From positions 186,001 through 250,000 of the forward strand of contig NZ_SCNV01000005.1 in NCBI RefSeq assembly GCF_005503145.1: DNA of 64,000 nucleotides, written 5' to 3'. This document shows, piece by piece, positions 24,557 to 33,048 of the stretch. The stretch's first letter is position 1. Each line of letters begins with the position of its first letter. A model generated the notes under the pieces. The model ran no database searches. It was not told the DNA's origin and worked only from the letters and a program-made list of their open reading frames with translations. Made by a program: the position numbers and the translations under genes. The DNA is from Burkholderia sp. 4M9327F10. GTDB taxonomy: Bacteria > Pseudomonadota > Gammaproteobacteria > Burkholderiales > Burkholderiaceae.

Positions 24557-26038
24557 ATGCGTCTAAAACATTTCCTGGCGGCCATCGTGCTTATGGTCGC
24601 CCCGATATTCGCCTTCGCGGGGATCTTTGCGGACCTCGGCTCGATGGTCATGAGCAATTCGACAGCGCCCAGCACAATGAGCACCAAAGATCGGGTCGGC
24701 GTGTTCATGGGGGGCTTCACCATGCGGACACCAATCTCGTCCGTGAACCTCATTACGTTCGACCCGCCGCGCATTGACGCTGGGTGCGGCGGGATTGACC
24801 TGTACGGTGGTTCGTTCAGCTTCATCAATGGCCAGCAGTTGATCCAGATATTCCGTCAGGTTGCGGCCGACGCGGCTGGCCTCGCGTTCAAGGCTGCTAT
24901 CAAGGCGATCTCTCCGTCGCTCGACGCGTTGATCACCGAATTTCAGACGCTGCTGCAAAACATGAATAACCTGGCAAAGAATTCCTGCCAGATGGCGCAC
25001 ATGCTCGTCGATCCCGCAGCTTCGGCGTTGTCGAATGCAGTCAATGGTGACGGCAACATTGCGGGTACGAACTCGAACATGTTCTCCGACGCCTTCGGTG
25101 GTCTGACCAACTATCTGTCGCAGGCGAATTCGTACCTCAAACAGCAGTCGGCTAATAACCCGAAGAGCGGCAACGCACTGGTCAAGACGGTTGTGTCTTC
25201 TGGCGCATCCTCGATCATGGGGCTTGCCGGTCTCGGCAACGTCGACGGCAGCGGTGATGATCCGACCAATCCGAACAGTCTGAACAACGAGATCCTCTAC
25301 GCGCTGCTCGGCTACAACATTGATGCCGTGCCTTGCAATAGCTACAACGGGGCAGGTCAAGCGCCGTCAACCAGCACTCCCGCGAATAATACGGTGGGAC
25401 AGGTCACGTGCTCTGGACCGGCTCTCATTACCCTCGACGACATTATCAAGGGTGGCGGCAGCGGCTCATTGAACCCAAATACACCGTTGTCGCTTTATCA
25501 GTGTGTCAATCCGAGCGGAAGCATTACTGGCGGTGTGGACGATCAGATCTGTACGCAGATGCGGGTGATTCCGTTCAACTATCAAGGCATCCAGGGGTGG
25601 GTGAATACGATGTTGTTTGGGTCGCCGGACCCCGCCTCGTCCATTACCGGAACCTCGATCATCGGGCAGGTGAACAGCGGGCAGTCGACACAATTTACGG
25701 CATCGCAAATCCAGTTCATGAATCAGGCTGGGGTGCCGCTGGCGGCTCTGCTGGCCAAGACCTCGAACCCGAATACCCGTATCGCAATCGCCGAGCGTCT
25801 TGCGCCGCACATTGTCGATTGCGTGGCTTCGCATGTAGGGGAGGTTCTCTATAAGGGGTCTAACCTCATCCAGACGACGACGGGCTTCGATATCACCAAG
25901 GACGAGAAGGATCGTATTGCACAGCTGCGTGGCGATTTTCTGACCAAGGAAACGGCGTGCAACAACAGCGACGTGCTGTTCAAGATCGTCTCGGAAATCA
26001 ACGAGGACACGCGTTTCACGGCCTCCAACATCAAGTAA
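24557..26038 (+). CDS. traH: Conjugal transfer protein TraH, 493 aa
   Basis: Signal peptide (about 1-22), then the TraH signature P-P-R-I-D-A-G-C-G-G-I-D-L-Y-G-G-S-F-S-F near residues 74-93, followed by Q-Q-L-I-Q-I-F-R. Several cysteines (C-N-S-Y, Q-C-V-N, I-C-T-Q) are retained. TraH is a periplasmic and outer-membrane-associated factor for pilus extension. Size matches F TraH (458 aa). Confidence 0.94.
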   Translation: MRLKHFLAAIVLMVAPIFAFAGIFADLGSMVMSNSTAPSTMSTKDRVGVFMGGFTMRTPISSVNLITFDPPRIDAGCGGIDLYGGSFSFINGQQLIQIFRQVAADAAGLAFKAAIKAISPSLDALITEFQTLLQNMNNLAKNSCQMAHMLVDPAASALSNAVNGDGNIAGTNSNMFSDAFGGLTNYLSQANSYLKQQSANNPKSGNALVKTVVSSGASSIMGLAGLGNVDGSGDDPTNPNSLNNEILYALLGYNIDAVPCNSYNGAGQAPSTSTPANNTVGQVTCSGPALITLDDIIKGGGSGSLNPNTPLSLYQCVNPSGSITGGVDDQICTQMRVIPFNYQGIQGWVNTMLFGSPDPASSITGTSIIGQVNSGQSTQFTASQIQFMNQAGVPLAALLAKTSNPNTRIAIAERLAPHIVDCVASHVGEVLYKGSNLIQTTTGFDITKDEKDRIAQLRGDFLTKETACNNSDVLFKIVSEINEDTRFTASNIK

Positions 26039-26055
26039 CCGAACGGGGCGTATCA

Positions 26056-29000
26056 GTGGCTATACCTACCTTAACGTACTATTCGGTCAGCGCGGACCTC
26101 ACGACCCTGAGTGCCGTCCTCAACGGCGTCGCGATGATCTGTCAGCAGAACGCCCTGATCTGGGGTTTCGCGTTCGCCGTGGGGCTGTGGCGTCTGCTTT
26201 CGACCGCGACCAGTGCCGCGCTGAAAGGCGCGAACGGGCAGGGGGGCGCGGTGCTCGCGTCCGGATCAATGAGTGCTTTCATGCCGTTTATTCTGGCGAT
26301 GACACTCACCAATCCCATGCTGCAGGGAACCGTCCAGCTGGAGTCGACCATCAACGGAGCCGTGACCGAAGTCGATCACGTTCCGCTGGCGATCTCGGCC
26401 ATCCCGGCTTTCGGCAGCGTGCTTTCACAGAATCTGAACCAGCTTTTCTCTACCGCCTTCCAGAACGTCGACGCCGAATATCCAGCGATTTCGGCCACGG
26501 CCAACGGCTTTCTGAACCCATTGAAAGTGTTGTTGACCTCCCGCACGGCCATGGTCCGGCTGGGTGGTGTCGACTCGGAAGTGAAGACTGTACTGGCCGC
26601 GTGTCTTGGGCCGGACTCGGGCGTGAACTACGCCAATATCCAGAATCTTGTGATGAACGCCGGCAACACGGGCGCGACCACTTCACAGTCAATTGAAATC
26701 AACGGCACAAATCCGACCGCGCTCGGCGCGCTGCTCTATCAGGCGTCACTCAATACCAGCGGGATGGTCAACGATCCGGGCCTGAACGCCACGAACATGC
26801 TCTCGTGCTCGGCAGCGGCCAATCAAGTGGCGAACGACGTCACGAATGCGCTCAACTCGGTCGAATTTACGCGCGTGATCCAGGGCGCGGTCAACGGGAT
26901 GGACTCGCCTGTTCCGGGAGCGGATTACAGCTTTAACACCGTCGCGTCGCAATACAACGCAGTCACTACCGCGAACACGCTCGGTGGTGTGTTTGCCGGC
27001 GGCACCGGGCAGTCGAATGCGGAGTTCATGAACCTGATCTTCTCGGAGATGGTGCAGAACGACCTTAACTGTTTGCGGGCGAGCAGCGACACGCTGACCG
27101 AATGTGAAGCGACAGCGCTGCAAGCATCGGAAGTCGAGCGCAACAATTTGCAGCAGGCGGCGAGTGAAGTGCCCATGCTCCGCTATGCCGGCAGCTTCGG
27201 CAATTACCTGATCGCCCTGATCATCGGCCTCGGACCCGTCATCATCATGTTCATGATGTTCGCCGGCGTAGACGCTGGGAAGTGTGTCAAGACCGCCGCG
27301 CACATTATGGTGTGGCCGCTGCTCGTCGTGAACGTTGGCGCGGAGCTGGTCAACGGCATGCTGTGCATCGACGTGGCGAACTACCTTCAATCGATCCGGC
27401 AAGGTGGCTGGCTGTCGCAGGCGACCACGCTGGCCGCGTACAAGGAACTCAGCCTGCAGATCGGCGTCGGCTCGCACATCATGGCAAGCCTGCCGGTTCT
27501 GATGAGTCTGATTTTCGGCCTCGGCGAGTCGTCCGCAATGACGAGCGTGGCCACGACCATTGCGCCCAAGAGCAAAGATGTCGAAGAGAACCTTGCGCCT
27601 ACGCCTGCATCAACACGGCCCATGTTTGAGAACAGCTCGGTCGGCACTATCAGCCAGCTGGGAAATGGGTCCGGCAAGCTCGCAATGCAAGGCAGCCTAG
27701 ATGCGGTCTCCACGACGTCCACCTTCGGCAATTCGGTGCGGGACGCGGGCCGCGTGCTGACGCAGTCTGACACCCGCAGTCAGGCGATCAGCTCGGGACA
27801 GACGAATCTCGCCGAGTGGCGGGAGGCGATGAGTACAGGCAACTACAGCAAACTCGGCATCGATCAGTCAATCGGGCAGTCGGTTGCGACGAACTACAAC
27901 AAGGAACAGCAGGCGCAGAACCAGTTGCATGCCGGTAGCGGCCTGACCGGGCTACGGAGCAACACCAATGCGACGAACGCCGGCATGGGGGGCAGCATCG
28001 GTGCGAGCACCGGGAAGATGGGCGGGCTTAGCCTTTCCGCTGGCGCGCACGGCGACACCGGTACGGCCGCGCAGGACTCATTGCAGGCCAATCAGGATCG
28101 TGGTCGTTCTGAAAATTTCAACAATTCTGTCGCGCTGACCAAGGCGTTGTCCGACACGATGTCGCAGTATCAGAACACCAGCGCGGGCAAACAGGCGTCA
28201 AGCGATCTGTCGAGAAGCCTCAGTACCCAGCAGTCCTATCAAAAGACGCTCAGTGAGGTTCAATCGACGAGCGACGCTGCGTCTCAAGGCGTCCACGAAA
28301 GCTCCAGTTTCGTCGACCTCAGCTCGAAGATCGGTTCCGAAGAAATTGCATGGCAACAGAAAACCAATCCCGAATATGCGGCGTTCCAGGCCATCGACGG
28401 GCGCAAATTCAACGATAACGCAGCGGCCGGCAAGTACCTGGCCACCGCTTCCTCCGACGCGAATTCCGGCTCGACAGGTCGACTTGTAGGTGACTCCGCA
28501 GGACAGGAAGCGATCAACCGTCACCGTGCGGCCGTCATGCTTGCGCAGGATCAGAGCGCCAAACCGGAAGACAGGCTTGCAGCAGCCCGCTATCTGACCG
28601 ATGAAGGTCGGGCGATGCAGCACATGCGATTCGACCCGACTAACACGGGCCCGATGAACATGGACATCGCGGCTCCTGCGGACCGCACCGGCGTCAACAG
28701 TGGCGGGTTGCAGGGCGCTGCCAATTCGAGGACACCTGGCGCGATCGTTCCTGCCGTGCCGACCACCCAGCGCAGCCCGTTTACTGCGCCGGCCGCCAAC
28801 GACCCGGTAGCGGCAGCTCACCGTCGCGCATCTGGCGTTACGCATCATGACGCCGGCCGGTCGCCGTCGCCTGTGAGCGCGGGTGCCGCTCCTGCAGCAT
28901 CTGCAACACGTGCAACGCCTACAGCACCTGCGTCGCCGCAAATCGCGGGCGTCCCAAGCCTGCCAGTAGCGCCCGCGCCCCAATTCAACCTTGCTCCGGA

Positions 29001-29286
29001 TCTGAAGAGGGAGGTAGAGACCCGCGTGCCAGCAGCCCAACGAGGGATCGAAAAGCAGGTCACTGGCGCGGAGCACCTGGCGGCTGACTCAGGGCTCGAT
29101 GCGAATGGCCACGGCACCGTTGCGAGAACGGCAGCAAACGTGGCAGACAACGTGGTCGACGCAGGCCGGTCAGCGGGCGCTTCGTCCCGTACGCGTCTTG
29201 GCAACACCGATACTCCGGCAAAACCGACGCCGACGCCACCGGCTGCCGAACCGAAGTCGAGATTTGTCAGACGCGGGCCGGGTTGA
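26056..29286 (+). CDS. traG: TraG mating-pair stabilisation protein, 1076 aa
   Basis: The N-terminal half carries hydrophobic segments (about 20-50, 75-95, 395-420, 425-450 and 470-490) and matches the TraG_N domain of F (pilus assembly, entry exclusion). The C-terminal half (about 550-1076) is Ser/Gln/Ala-rich, low in hydrophobics, and probably periplasmic or translocated, ending in a Pro-rich basic tail. GTG at 26056 is the likely start; the open frame continues upstream inside traH. Length is similar to F TraG (938 aa). Confidence 0.88.
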   Translation: MAIPTLTYYSVSADLTTLSAVLNGVAMICQQNALIWGFAFAVGLWRLLSTATSAALKGANGQGGAVLASGSMSAFMPFILAMTLTNPMLQGTVQLESTINGAVTEVDHVPLAISAIPAFGSVLSQNLNQLFSTAFQNVDAEYPAISATANGFLNPLKVLLTSRTAMVRLGGVDSEVKTVLAACLGPDSGVNYANIQNLVMNAGNTGATTSQSIEINGTNPTALGALLYQASLNTSGMVNDPGLNATNMLSCSAAANQVANDVTNALNSVEFTRVIQGAVNGMDSPVPGADYSFNTVASQYNAVTTANTLGGVFAGGTGQSNAEFMNLIFSEMVQNDLNCLRASSDTLTECEATALQASEVERNNLQQAASEVPMLRYAGSFGNYLIALIIGLGPVIIMFMMFAGVDAGKCVKTAAHIMVWPLLVVNVGAELVNGMLCIDVANYLQSIRQGGWLSQATTLAAYKELSLQIGVGSHIMASLPVLMSLIFGLGESSAMTSVATTIAPKSKDVEENLAPTPASTRPMFENSSVGTISQLGNGSGKLAMQGSLDAVSTTSTFGNSVRDAGRVLTQSDTRSQAISSGQTNLAEWREAMSTGNYSKLGIDQSIGQSVATNYNKEQQAQNQLHAGSGLTGLRSNTNATNAGMGGSIGASTGKMGGLSLSAGAHGDTGTAAQDSLQANQDRGRSENFNNSVALTKALSDTMSQYQNTSAGKQASSDLSRSLSTQQSYQKTLSEVQSTSDAASQGVHESSSFVDLSSKIGSEEIAWQQKTNPEYAAFQAIDGRKFNDNAAAGKYLATASSDANSGSTGRLVGDSAGQEAINRHRAAVMLAQDQSAKPEDRLAAARYLTDEGRAMQHMRFDPTNTGPMNMDIAAPADRTGVNSGGLQGAANSRTPGAIVPAVPTTQRSPFTAPAANDPVAAAHRRASGVTHHDAGRSPSPVSAGAAPAASATRATPTAPASPQIAGVPSLPVAPAPQFNLAPDLKREVETRVPAAQRGIEKQVTGAEHLAADSGLDANGHGTVARTAANVADNVVDAGRSAGASSRTRLGNTDTPAKPTPTPPAAEPKSRFVRRGPG

Positions 29287-29300
29287 GTCGATCCCTGATA

Positions 29301-29326
29301 CGTGGAGCGCGATGGTGCGCTCCACG
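29301..29326 (+). terminator. Hairpin after traG
   Basis: Perfect 10-base-pair stem (CGTGGAGCGC with GCGCTCCACG) around GATGGT, 15 bases after the traG stop. There is no long T-run, so it may be a weak or Rho-assisted terminator or an mRNA 3' stabiliser. Confidence 0.55.
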
Positions 29327-29376
29327 TCGACACAATACGCCCCGAACCGCGAAACCGATTTTGTCCCGGAGGAAAG

Positions 29377-30321
29377 GTGATAGAGGACACTGTTGAAAAA
29401 GTCGTGCCTGATACTGGCTTGGTTGCGGTAGCAACTGCTTTCCTCGCCGTGCTCAACGAACCAGATTGGGGCGACTTATATTCCGCCTTCGATCATGCGT
29501 TCGAAACAGCGCTGACTGCACCCGACGTAGATCTGTCCCAGCTCGATGCGATTCCCGAGCTTGCGGCCATACACGACGCAGCACAACGATATGCGACGTC
29601 AAAGGAAGCGCAACGAAAGGCCGCCGACAATCACGCCACGTGGCTCGCCTCACTGCCGACCGCAGCCGAATTGATGGCCGAAGTGAATGCTTCTGAAGGG
29701 AGCTACGACTTCCACGGCTACACACTCTGGCGGGAATGCGATGGCTGGTCTTTGACCAACGCGTACGGTGTGGACAACTGCGCGTTTCTGGCGCGCGAGG
29801 GTCATTTCGAATGGCTGCTGGAATCCGTCAGGAAGGGCGAAGACCTCGGGCCGGTTCCGCCGTATTGCCAGGATCCGGACGACGATGATCGCCGCTCGCC
29901 CGAAGACGATCGGTTCGATGCGTGTGATAGCGCCGCCCTGTTGATGCTTGAGAGGCTCTGGCCCGATTCGCCGACCGACGATGCGGCAGCAGAAAGCCTT
30001 TTCAGCCTGGCGCTCAATGCCCGCGTTGAGTCAGCGCTTATGTGGCTTCTGGTCACTTCGGGCGATGTCGGCACCGAAGCCTTCGACCGGCACAGGTCGG
30101 ATGCGTGGGCGTTTGCCGAGCGCGCCGGGTATCTCTTTTCTTGCGAGCCGATGCCGCATCTCCTGCAAGACGACACCGAGCTTCAGGAGGCATGGACGCA
30201 CGGAAGTGAACGCAGAGAGGCCGACAGGAAAACTACCGCAGCCGAATTGGATCGCGTCCGGCATGGTCTATTGAGGGCAATTAGCGACAGCACGTCGCGT
30301 GGTTCGCAGGCCCCGCAGTAA
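29377..30321 (+). CDS. Hypothetical acidic protein, 314 aa
   Basis: Soluble, strongly acidic protein with an Asp-rich patch (about residues 173-185) and no signal peptide. The GTG at 29377 is chosen because GGAGGAAAG lies just upstream; an earlier GTG (29302) falls in the traG hairpin. No family recognised. Could be cytoplasmic cargo or an exclusion or immunity-type protein; nothing in the sequence decides. Confidence 0.55.
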   Translation: MIEDTVEKVVPDTGLVAVATAFLAVLNEPDWGDLYSAFDHAFETALTAPDVDLSQLDAIPELAAIHDAAQRYATSKEAQRKAADNHATWLASLPTAAELMAEVNASEGSYDFHGYTLWRECDGWSLTNAYGVDNCAFLAREGHFEWLLESVRKGEDLGPVPPYCQDPDDDDRRSPEDDRFDACDSAALLMLERLWPDSPTDDAAAESLFSLALNARVESALMWLLVTSGDVGTEAFDRHRSDAWAFAERAGYLFSCEPMPHLLQDDTELQEAWTHGSERREADRKTTAAELDRVRHGLLRAISDSTSRGSQAPQ

Positions 30322-30327
30322 TTTCAC

Positions 30328-30346
30328 AACCGGCTTTGCCGGTTTT
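30328..30346 (+). terminator. Intrinsic terminator
   Basis: AACCGGC and GCCGGTT pair around TTT, followed by TTTT. Just after the preceding stop codon. Confidence 0.65.
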
Positions 30347-30417
30347 CGTGCGCGAGCGCCATTTAAAGATAGTCGGCAGGGGATTTCCTCCGGCAATAAC
30401 CAACGTTAAGGTGATCT

Positions 30418-30927
30418 ATGAATCAGGAAGCTTTGCAGACCCAGCTCGAGGCCGCATGGACCGTCGTACGGCATATAGCTTTTTGGGCCAAGTGGGCGTT
30501 CTACACGCTGTTCGCTGTGCCGAGTGTGCTTCTCTGCGTCGCGCTGGCCCTGTACAGCGGATTTTCGTTCTCGCCGATTCCACGCGAGTTCTATCAATAC
30601 GTCTCCGATGTAGCCAAATATCCTACAGCTCAAGACGGGTACGTGACCGTGCAAACATGCAAGGATCCTGACGTCCGCAAATTGGCGAGCGGCGAGAAGA
30701 CCGAGGCCGCTTTGCCACCGATCATATGCAAGACCCTCGGATTCTCGGAACAACCGATTGAAAAGCTCACATCGGAAGCGAGTAAATACCTGTGGGGTGG
30801 CTACGGAATCGCTGTGTTTGTCGCAGCCTTTTTCGCCTCCATGCTCGGCATCTTCGAATCGAGTCGCCGCGCCTTCCGAGCGTCGGCAACCGGCCGCGGT
30901 CCGCGAACGGCTAAACCGGTGGTGTAG
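30418..30927 (+). CDS. Two-helix membrane protein, 169 aa
   Basis: Membrane helices at about residues 22-48 and 122-145 bracket a periplasmic loop of about 70 residues with two cysteines (T-C-K-D and I-I-C-K) likely to form a disulfide; the C-terminus is basic. This topology recalls entry-exclusion or assembly proteins, but no family was recognised. A good ribosome site (AAGGTGA) precedes the ATG. Confidence 0.55.
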   Translation: MNQEALQTQLEAAWTVVRHIAFWAKWAFYTLFAVPSVLLCVALALYSGFSFSPIPREFYQYVSDVAKYPTAQDGYVTVQTCKDPDVRKLASGEKTEAALPPIICKTLGFSEQPIEKLTSEASKYLWGGYGIAVFVAAFFASMLGIFESSRRAFRASATGRGPRTAKPVV

Positions 30928-31049
30928 GGTCACGCGCCAGTTCCCCCATCGATAGCCGATCAGCAGAGCCGATTGATCGACTGTAAATGAATACACGTAC
31001 GTGCGAAGCCGATCCGCTGACTCTGGTATTAATTCGAAAATCTGGCGTT

Positions 31050-31090
31050 AAAAGAGAGGGGTTTCGGTAAAAACTCTTTTGTGCTAGTGT
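31050..31090 (+). promoter_or_regulatory. Promoter with overlapping inverted repeat
   Basis: TTTCGG (31062-31067), 17 bases, TAGTGT (31085-31090) preceded by TG (extended -10). The arms AAAAGAG (31050-31056) and CTCTTTT (31074-31080) bracket the -35, so a regulator site is plausible. It serves the 64-aa gene alone. Confidence 0.5.
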
Positions 31091-31122
31091 GAAAGAAAAT
31101 CAATGAAAATTAGAGGTGAAAA

Positions 31123-31317
31123 ATGGCGATGTTAAAAAAGGCGGCGCTGAAAGTCCTCGAACTGATCAAACGTATTCCGATTGCAGAAGGCCCCGGCGGC
31201 TACAGCGGTGGCAATTCTTATGGTGGCCCGGCAAAAGGGATAAATCACAACGGGGTTGGCCTGGGCGCACCGGGTCCGAAGAACAAGTTCGGCATGAACG
31301 GCCGCTCGGGGTATTGA
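31123..31317 (+). CDS. Small amphipathic Gly-rich protein, 64 aa
   Basis: Residues 1-19 form a basic amphipathic helix (M-A-M-L-K-K-A-A-L-K-V-L-E-L-I-K-R); residues 23-64 are rich in Gly, Asn and Pro (G-P-G-G-Y-S-G-G-N-S-Y-G-G) and probably unstructured. The gene has its own promoter, an AGAGGTGAA ribosome site and a strong terminator, so it is an independent, probably well-expressed unit. No family recognised; a membrane-active peptide, secreted peptide or nucleic-acid-binding protein are all possible. Confidence 0.6.
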   Translation: MAMLKKAALKVLELIKRIPIAEGPGGYSGGNSYGGPAKGINHNGVGLGAPGPKNKFGMNGRSGY

Positions 31318-31380
31318 GCATCGGCTGAGTTGCCGCGTCGCAACGGTGACGGTCTGGCCGCGCTGAACAGGAAATAGAAA

Positions 31381-31415
31381 GGGCTGGTTTTCGCATGCGA
31401 AACCAGCCCTTTTTC
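31381..31415. terminator. Bidirectional terminator with TTCGCATGCGAA core
   Basis: GGGCTGGTT pairs with AACCAGCCC; the loop is itself self-complementary (TTCGCATGCGA). T-run on the right and A-run on the left let it stop both the 64-aa gene and the converging minus-strand HTH gene. Confidence 0.85.
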
Positions 31416-31429
31416 TATGGTGCCACCGT

Positions 31430-31951
31430 CTACCAGTCGAACGCAGCGCCTTCGCACACGGGCTGCTCCATGCCGGCCGTTCGCTTTTTCAACGCATTGC
31501 GCACCGTCGACGCCTTTACTTTGTATAGGTCCGCAATCGAATCGATCGTCATGCCTGAATCGAAAAGCTTCAGCCATGTCTCCAGCCGCTGCTCCCTGAC
31601 GTCCTGCGCCGTCAGGCCCATTGCCTTCCGAAAACCCGCCTCGATCGCCTTCTGGCCGCGCTTCTTCGCCTCGGTGTAGGAAAATTTCCGCTTGCGGTAC
31701 AGCGTGTTCAAGACGGACTCGGGCTTAACCTTGTAGAGCGAGGCCACGAGGTCGACGCTCATGCCGGACTCGAGCAGGCGGATCCACGTGTCGTAGCGAA
31801 TCTCCAGTACCTGGCTGGCCGTGATGCCTAGTTGCTTGCGATAGGAAAAGACCTGCATGTGCTTCGCGCCGATGGACTCCGCGATTTGAGTATCGGCGAC
31901 ACCCTTGCCCAGACCTTTTTTAATAAGTGTTTTTTGTTCGTCAGTCAGCAT
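31430..31951 (-). CDS. Repeated helix-turn-helix DNA-binding protein, 173 aa
   Basis: Three HTH-like units. Two are clear internal repeats: R-Y-D-T-W-I-R-L-L-E-S-G-M-S-V-D-L-V-A (near residue 52) and R-L-E-T-W-L-K-L-F-D-S-G-M-T-I-D-S-I-A (near 121), each followed by x-L-Y-K-V-K-x-x-x-V; an N-terminal unit (L-T-D-E-Q-K-T-L-I ... D-T-Q-I-A-E-S-I-G) is related. Homeodomain-like or resolvase-type HTH folds are likely. A transcription regulator of the surrounding genes is the simplest reading. Confidence 0.7.
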   Translation of the reverse strand: MLTDEQKTLIKKGLGKGVADTQIAESIGAKHMQVFSYRKQLGITASQVLEIRYDTWIRLLESGMSVDLVASLYKVKPESVLNTLYRKRKFSYTEAKKRGQKAIEAGFRKAMGLTAQDVREQRLETWLKLFDSGMTIDSIADLYKVKASTVRNALKKRTAGMEQPVCEGAAFDW

Positions 31952-32420
31952 AGCGGTCCATCGGGAGCATTTGGGATGCCACGTACAGGATCAGACTCTG
32001 TTATGTCCCGGCCCGCCGGCGGCGACACAAGCATGGCGAAAACCGACAGATCAGATCCGGGGGAAAGCGACTTTCCAAGCGTCTGGAGCATGTACGGAGC
32101 GCCGCTACCCGGATTAGACACGATATTACAACTACATAACAAGGAGCCGGACCCTAAAAAAGGTGCCGGAACACCCCTGCCACTGTACATCGTCATTTAA
32201 AATTCGGAAAGAATGTAGCTGTGACGCCCGTCACAAAAGGTGTTTACCGTGGTTTACTAAACCAAGGATGCGGCACTGGCGCGCGCAATGGTATCGGATC
32301 GAACATGACAATACTGTTAATAATTGTAATGTAAGGAAAGCACAAACCAGCGTAGCAGTTTGCGGGCCACGCGGTTCCCCCCACTCTTCCTGAATGCCGC
32401 AAGCGCGTCCGCGACACTCG
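31952..32420. other. Intergenic region with candidate regulator sites
   Basis: No convincing gene. Contains TGTGA-N6-TCACA (32220-32235), a perfect half-site match to CRP/FNR-family operators, and GGTTTACTAAACC (32251-32263), a palindrome one base shorter at its centre than the KorA box GTTTAGCTAAAC. A minus-strand promoter for the HTH gene is expected here (a possible -35/-10 pair reads TTGTTA and TCTAAT around 32110-32140). Confidence 0.45.
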
Positions 32421-33047
32421 TCAGCGCGCCATTGAGATGATTCCGTTCACCAGCTGACTGAACATCGCGGTATCCCCTCCCGTAAATTCCGGCGTCACAA
32501 TGTAAGTTCCTGCAACCGAAACGGCCGGTGTGTTTGTGATCTGCAGTGACTTCTGGAGCACCAGAAGCGACTGCAGACTAGCCCTGAGCGTGTCACCGTG
32601 CGCTTGCACCAGCTCAGGTACCGATACCGGCACGTGCGCCGCGCGCCCTATCCTGTCAATGCCCGCCCAATTCAGCGTGGACAACCCTTTATCCTGCACC
32701 CCTATAAATGCCGCTTCCATAAAGTTATGTATGTACGCTGGGTAATATTTCTGCACAGCGAGATAACTCAACGCGAACTGGATTCCATCGGCTTTATTGA
32801 CGAGCGGCGTAAAAGCAAAGGTCTTATCCTGCGGCAGTGTCGCCTCCAGATTCTTGAAGAACTGGAAATACATACGGGAGAACGGGCAGCTGGGCGAAAA
32901 GAAAACCCGTACAGTCTCCTCATCGCCCGCAACGGGCTTGACCTGCAGGTACGGCTTGAGCTGCTCCATGCCGGCCGGAACCTGGGCGTGAGCAGCAACG
33001 GGCAGCGCTACGGCGACGGCCAGAACCAGTGACGCGAGTCGCTTCAT
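32421..33047 (-). CDS. DsbA-like periplasmic protein with CPFS site, 208 aa
   Basis: Signal peptide (residues 1-21, A-H-A cleavage) and a DsbA-type thioredoxin fold. The active-site segment is F-F-S-P-S-C-P-F-S-R (Cys54, Ser57), so the resolving cysteine of CxxC is a serine. The cis-Pro segment T-N-T-P-A-V near residue 170 is intact. A monothiol of this kind could bind substrates or act as an isomerase or holdase but not as a normal oxidase. Encoded just downstream of the ATPase gene on the same strand; the start is placed at the ATG before the signal peptide. Confidence 0.78.
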   Translation of the reverse strand: MKRLASLVLAVAVALPVAAHAQVPAGMEQLKPYLQVKPVAGDEETVRVFFSPSCPFSRMYFQFFKNLEATLPQDKTFAFTPLVNKADGIQFALSYLAVQKYYPAYIHNFMEAAFIGVQDKGLSTLNWAGIDRIGRAAHVPVSVPELVQAHGDTLRASLQSLLVLQKSLQITNTPAVSVAGTYIVTPEFTGGDTAMFSQLVNGIISMAR

Positions 33048-33048
33048 A

